Source: Flavobacteriaceae bacterium UBA2765
GTDB taxonomy: Bacteria > Bacteroidota > Bacteroidia > Flavobacteriales > Flavobacteriaceae
Direction: 5' to 3'
Assembly: GCA_002352665.1 (NCBI GenBank)
Contig: DEIV01000108.1
Location: forward strand, 1-23,267
DNA: 23,267 bases
Both the position numbers and the translations under genes were made by a program. Of this stretch, positions 22,513 to 23,267 are shown one piece after another. Every line of letters starts with the position of its first letter. The stretch's first letter is position 1. The notes beneath the pieces were generated by a model. The model was not told the DNA's origin. It ran no database searches and saw nothing but the letters and a program-made list of their open reading frames with translations.

Positions 22513-23187
22513 TCAGCTTATAATACTACCATCTTCCATGGTAATTATGCGATCTGTTCTCTTGGCAAAATCTTCATCGTGTGTAACTACCAGTAAAGAC
22601 AGGCCTTTTTCATCGCTCAACTGTTTAAAAATATTAAATACATTATCAGAATTATAACTATCTAAGTTACCGGTTGGTTCATCTCCCATTATGATGGAGG
22701 GATTATTAATAAGGGCTCTGGCAATAGCAACACGTTGTTTTTCACCACCCGAAATTTGAGAGGCTTTTTTCCTTGCAAGATGCTCAATATTTAGTGTTTT
22801 TAGCTGTAAAATGGCATTGTGTTCTATTTCTTTTAAAGTTCTTTCAGCCAACTTCTTAGCCGGAAGCATCACATTTTCTAATACTGAGAATTCTGACAAT
22901 AAATAATGAAATTGAAACACAAAACCTATGTGCTTATTTCTAATATATGATAGTTTTTCTCGACTATCTCCGGTAACCAATTCATTGTTCAAATATAATT
23001 CTCCTTCATAATCTGTATCCATAGTAGAAAGTATATACAATAATGTAGATTTTCCACAACCTGATTTTCCCATGATAGAGGAAAACTCTCCTTTTTCAAT
23101 GTTAAAACTAATGTCTTTTAGCACATGAAAACGAACTGGCTTTATAAAGAATTTATTAATTTTTTTTGCTGCTAATACTATACTCAT
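22513..23187 (-). CDS. LolD/MacB-type ABC transporter ATPase
   Basis: This 224-residue ATPase has Walker A GKSGCGKST (40-48), Q-loop Gln92, signature ISGGEKQR (145-152), Walker B IIMGDE (165-170) and switch His203. The HVLKDISFNIEKGEF opening and GNLDSYNSDNVFNIF segment match the LolD/MacB/FtsE group, which powers lipoprotein release or export of peptides, not import. The upstream gene ends in a permease-like tail, and its stop is one base from this ATG, so the two form an operon. The substrate (lipoprotein, peptide or drug) cannot be fixed from the ATPase alone. Confidence 0.92.
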   Translation of the reverse strand: MSIVLAAKKINKFFIKPVRFHVLKDISFNIEKGEFSSIMGKSGCGKSTLLYILSTMDTDYEGELYLNNELVTGDSREKLSYIRNKHIGFVFQFHYLLSEFSVLENVMLPAKKLAERTLKEIEHNAILQLKTLNIEHLARKKASQISGGEKQRVAIARALINNPSIIMGDEPTGNLDSYNSDNVFNIFKQLSDEKGLSLLVVTHDEDFAKRTDRIITMEDGSIIS

Positions 23188-23188
23188 T

Positions 23189-23267
23189 TTATTGTCCTCT
23201 TATAATTTGAACAGGATCTATTTTTTTAGCTTTTTGCGATGGCAAATACCCTGCAAAAAAAGTAGAT
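23189..23267 (-). CDS. C-terminal end of an FtsX-like ABC permease (partial)
   Basis: The last 25 codons, cut by the window edge, read AGYLPSQKAKKIDPVQIIRG before the stop at 23189-23191. The AGYLPSxKAxKIDPVxxIR pattern is the conserved tail of LolC/LolE and MacB-type permeases. The stop is followed by one base and then the ATG of the ATPase gene. Only the end is visible, so the subtype is open. Confidence 0.8.
   Translation of the reverse strand, partial: STFFAGYLPSQKAKKIDPVQIIRGQ

Overview
The window looks like the chromosome of a member of the Bacteroidota, most likely a flavobacterium. The DNA is AT-rich. Several genes have the -7 box TAnnTTTG typical of that phylum just upstream, one secreted protein ends in a type A sorting domain of the type IX secretion system, and the conserved genes (ffh, folD, a cbpA/cbpM pair, a LolD-type ABC ATPase) are of flavobacterial type. 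No integrase, transposase, phage gene, tRNA, rRNA or CRISPR array was found.

The left part (1 to about 14.3 kb) is an accessory region with every gene on the + strand. It falls into three blocks, each with its own intergenic repeat. Block A (1-6600) carries single-gene or two-gene units: an HTH membrane protein, two SxxK serine hydrolases, a HigBA toxin-antitoxin pair, a Fic protein and an arylamine N-acetyltransferase. They are separated by long imperfect inverted repeats that resemble integron attC sites in layout: outer 7-bp boxes, 5-6-nt spacers, inner arms and a large internal loop with its own hairpin. Every mismatch in the inner arms is left-A opposite right-C, which becomes a G.T wobble only on the bottom strand. 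Two units carry matching boxes at their own ends (TTACCC at the start, GGGTAA just after the stop), as integron cassettes do. This array of cassette-like units without a visible integrase is the strongest candidate for an undescribed system.

Block B (6780-9200) has three copies of a second repeat of about 144-227 bp. They bracket a secreted jelly-roll-like T9SS protein and a TPR lipoprotein. Block C (10.7-14.25 kb) has a third repeat, a 42-bp element with a CCCTAA/TTAGGG palindrome, upstream of three genes: an erythromycin-esterase-like lipoprotein, a DUF3843-like protein and a small exported protein. A YcxB-like membrane protein and a zinc-ribbon methyltransferase lie between blocks B and C, each preceded by a small possible ORF.

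From about 14.8 kb the content turns to decayed or ordinary chromosomal genes: a frameshifted VOC-fold gene, a DinB-like protein, then ffh and folD on the + strand. The minus strand follows, with an NTF2-like exported protein, a VOC protein without a good start codon, a cupin, a small helical protein that appears related to the one encoded beside ffh, cbpM, cbpA, an ABC ATPase and the end of its permease gene. cbpM and cbpA form one operon, and the permease and ATPase form another.

Nothing here was checked against a database. Family names rest on motifs read by eye.
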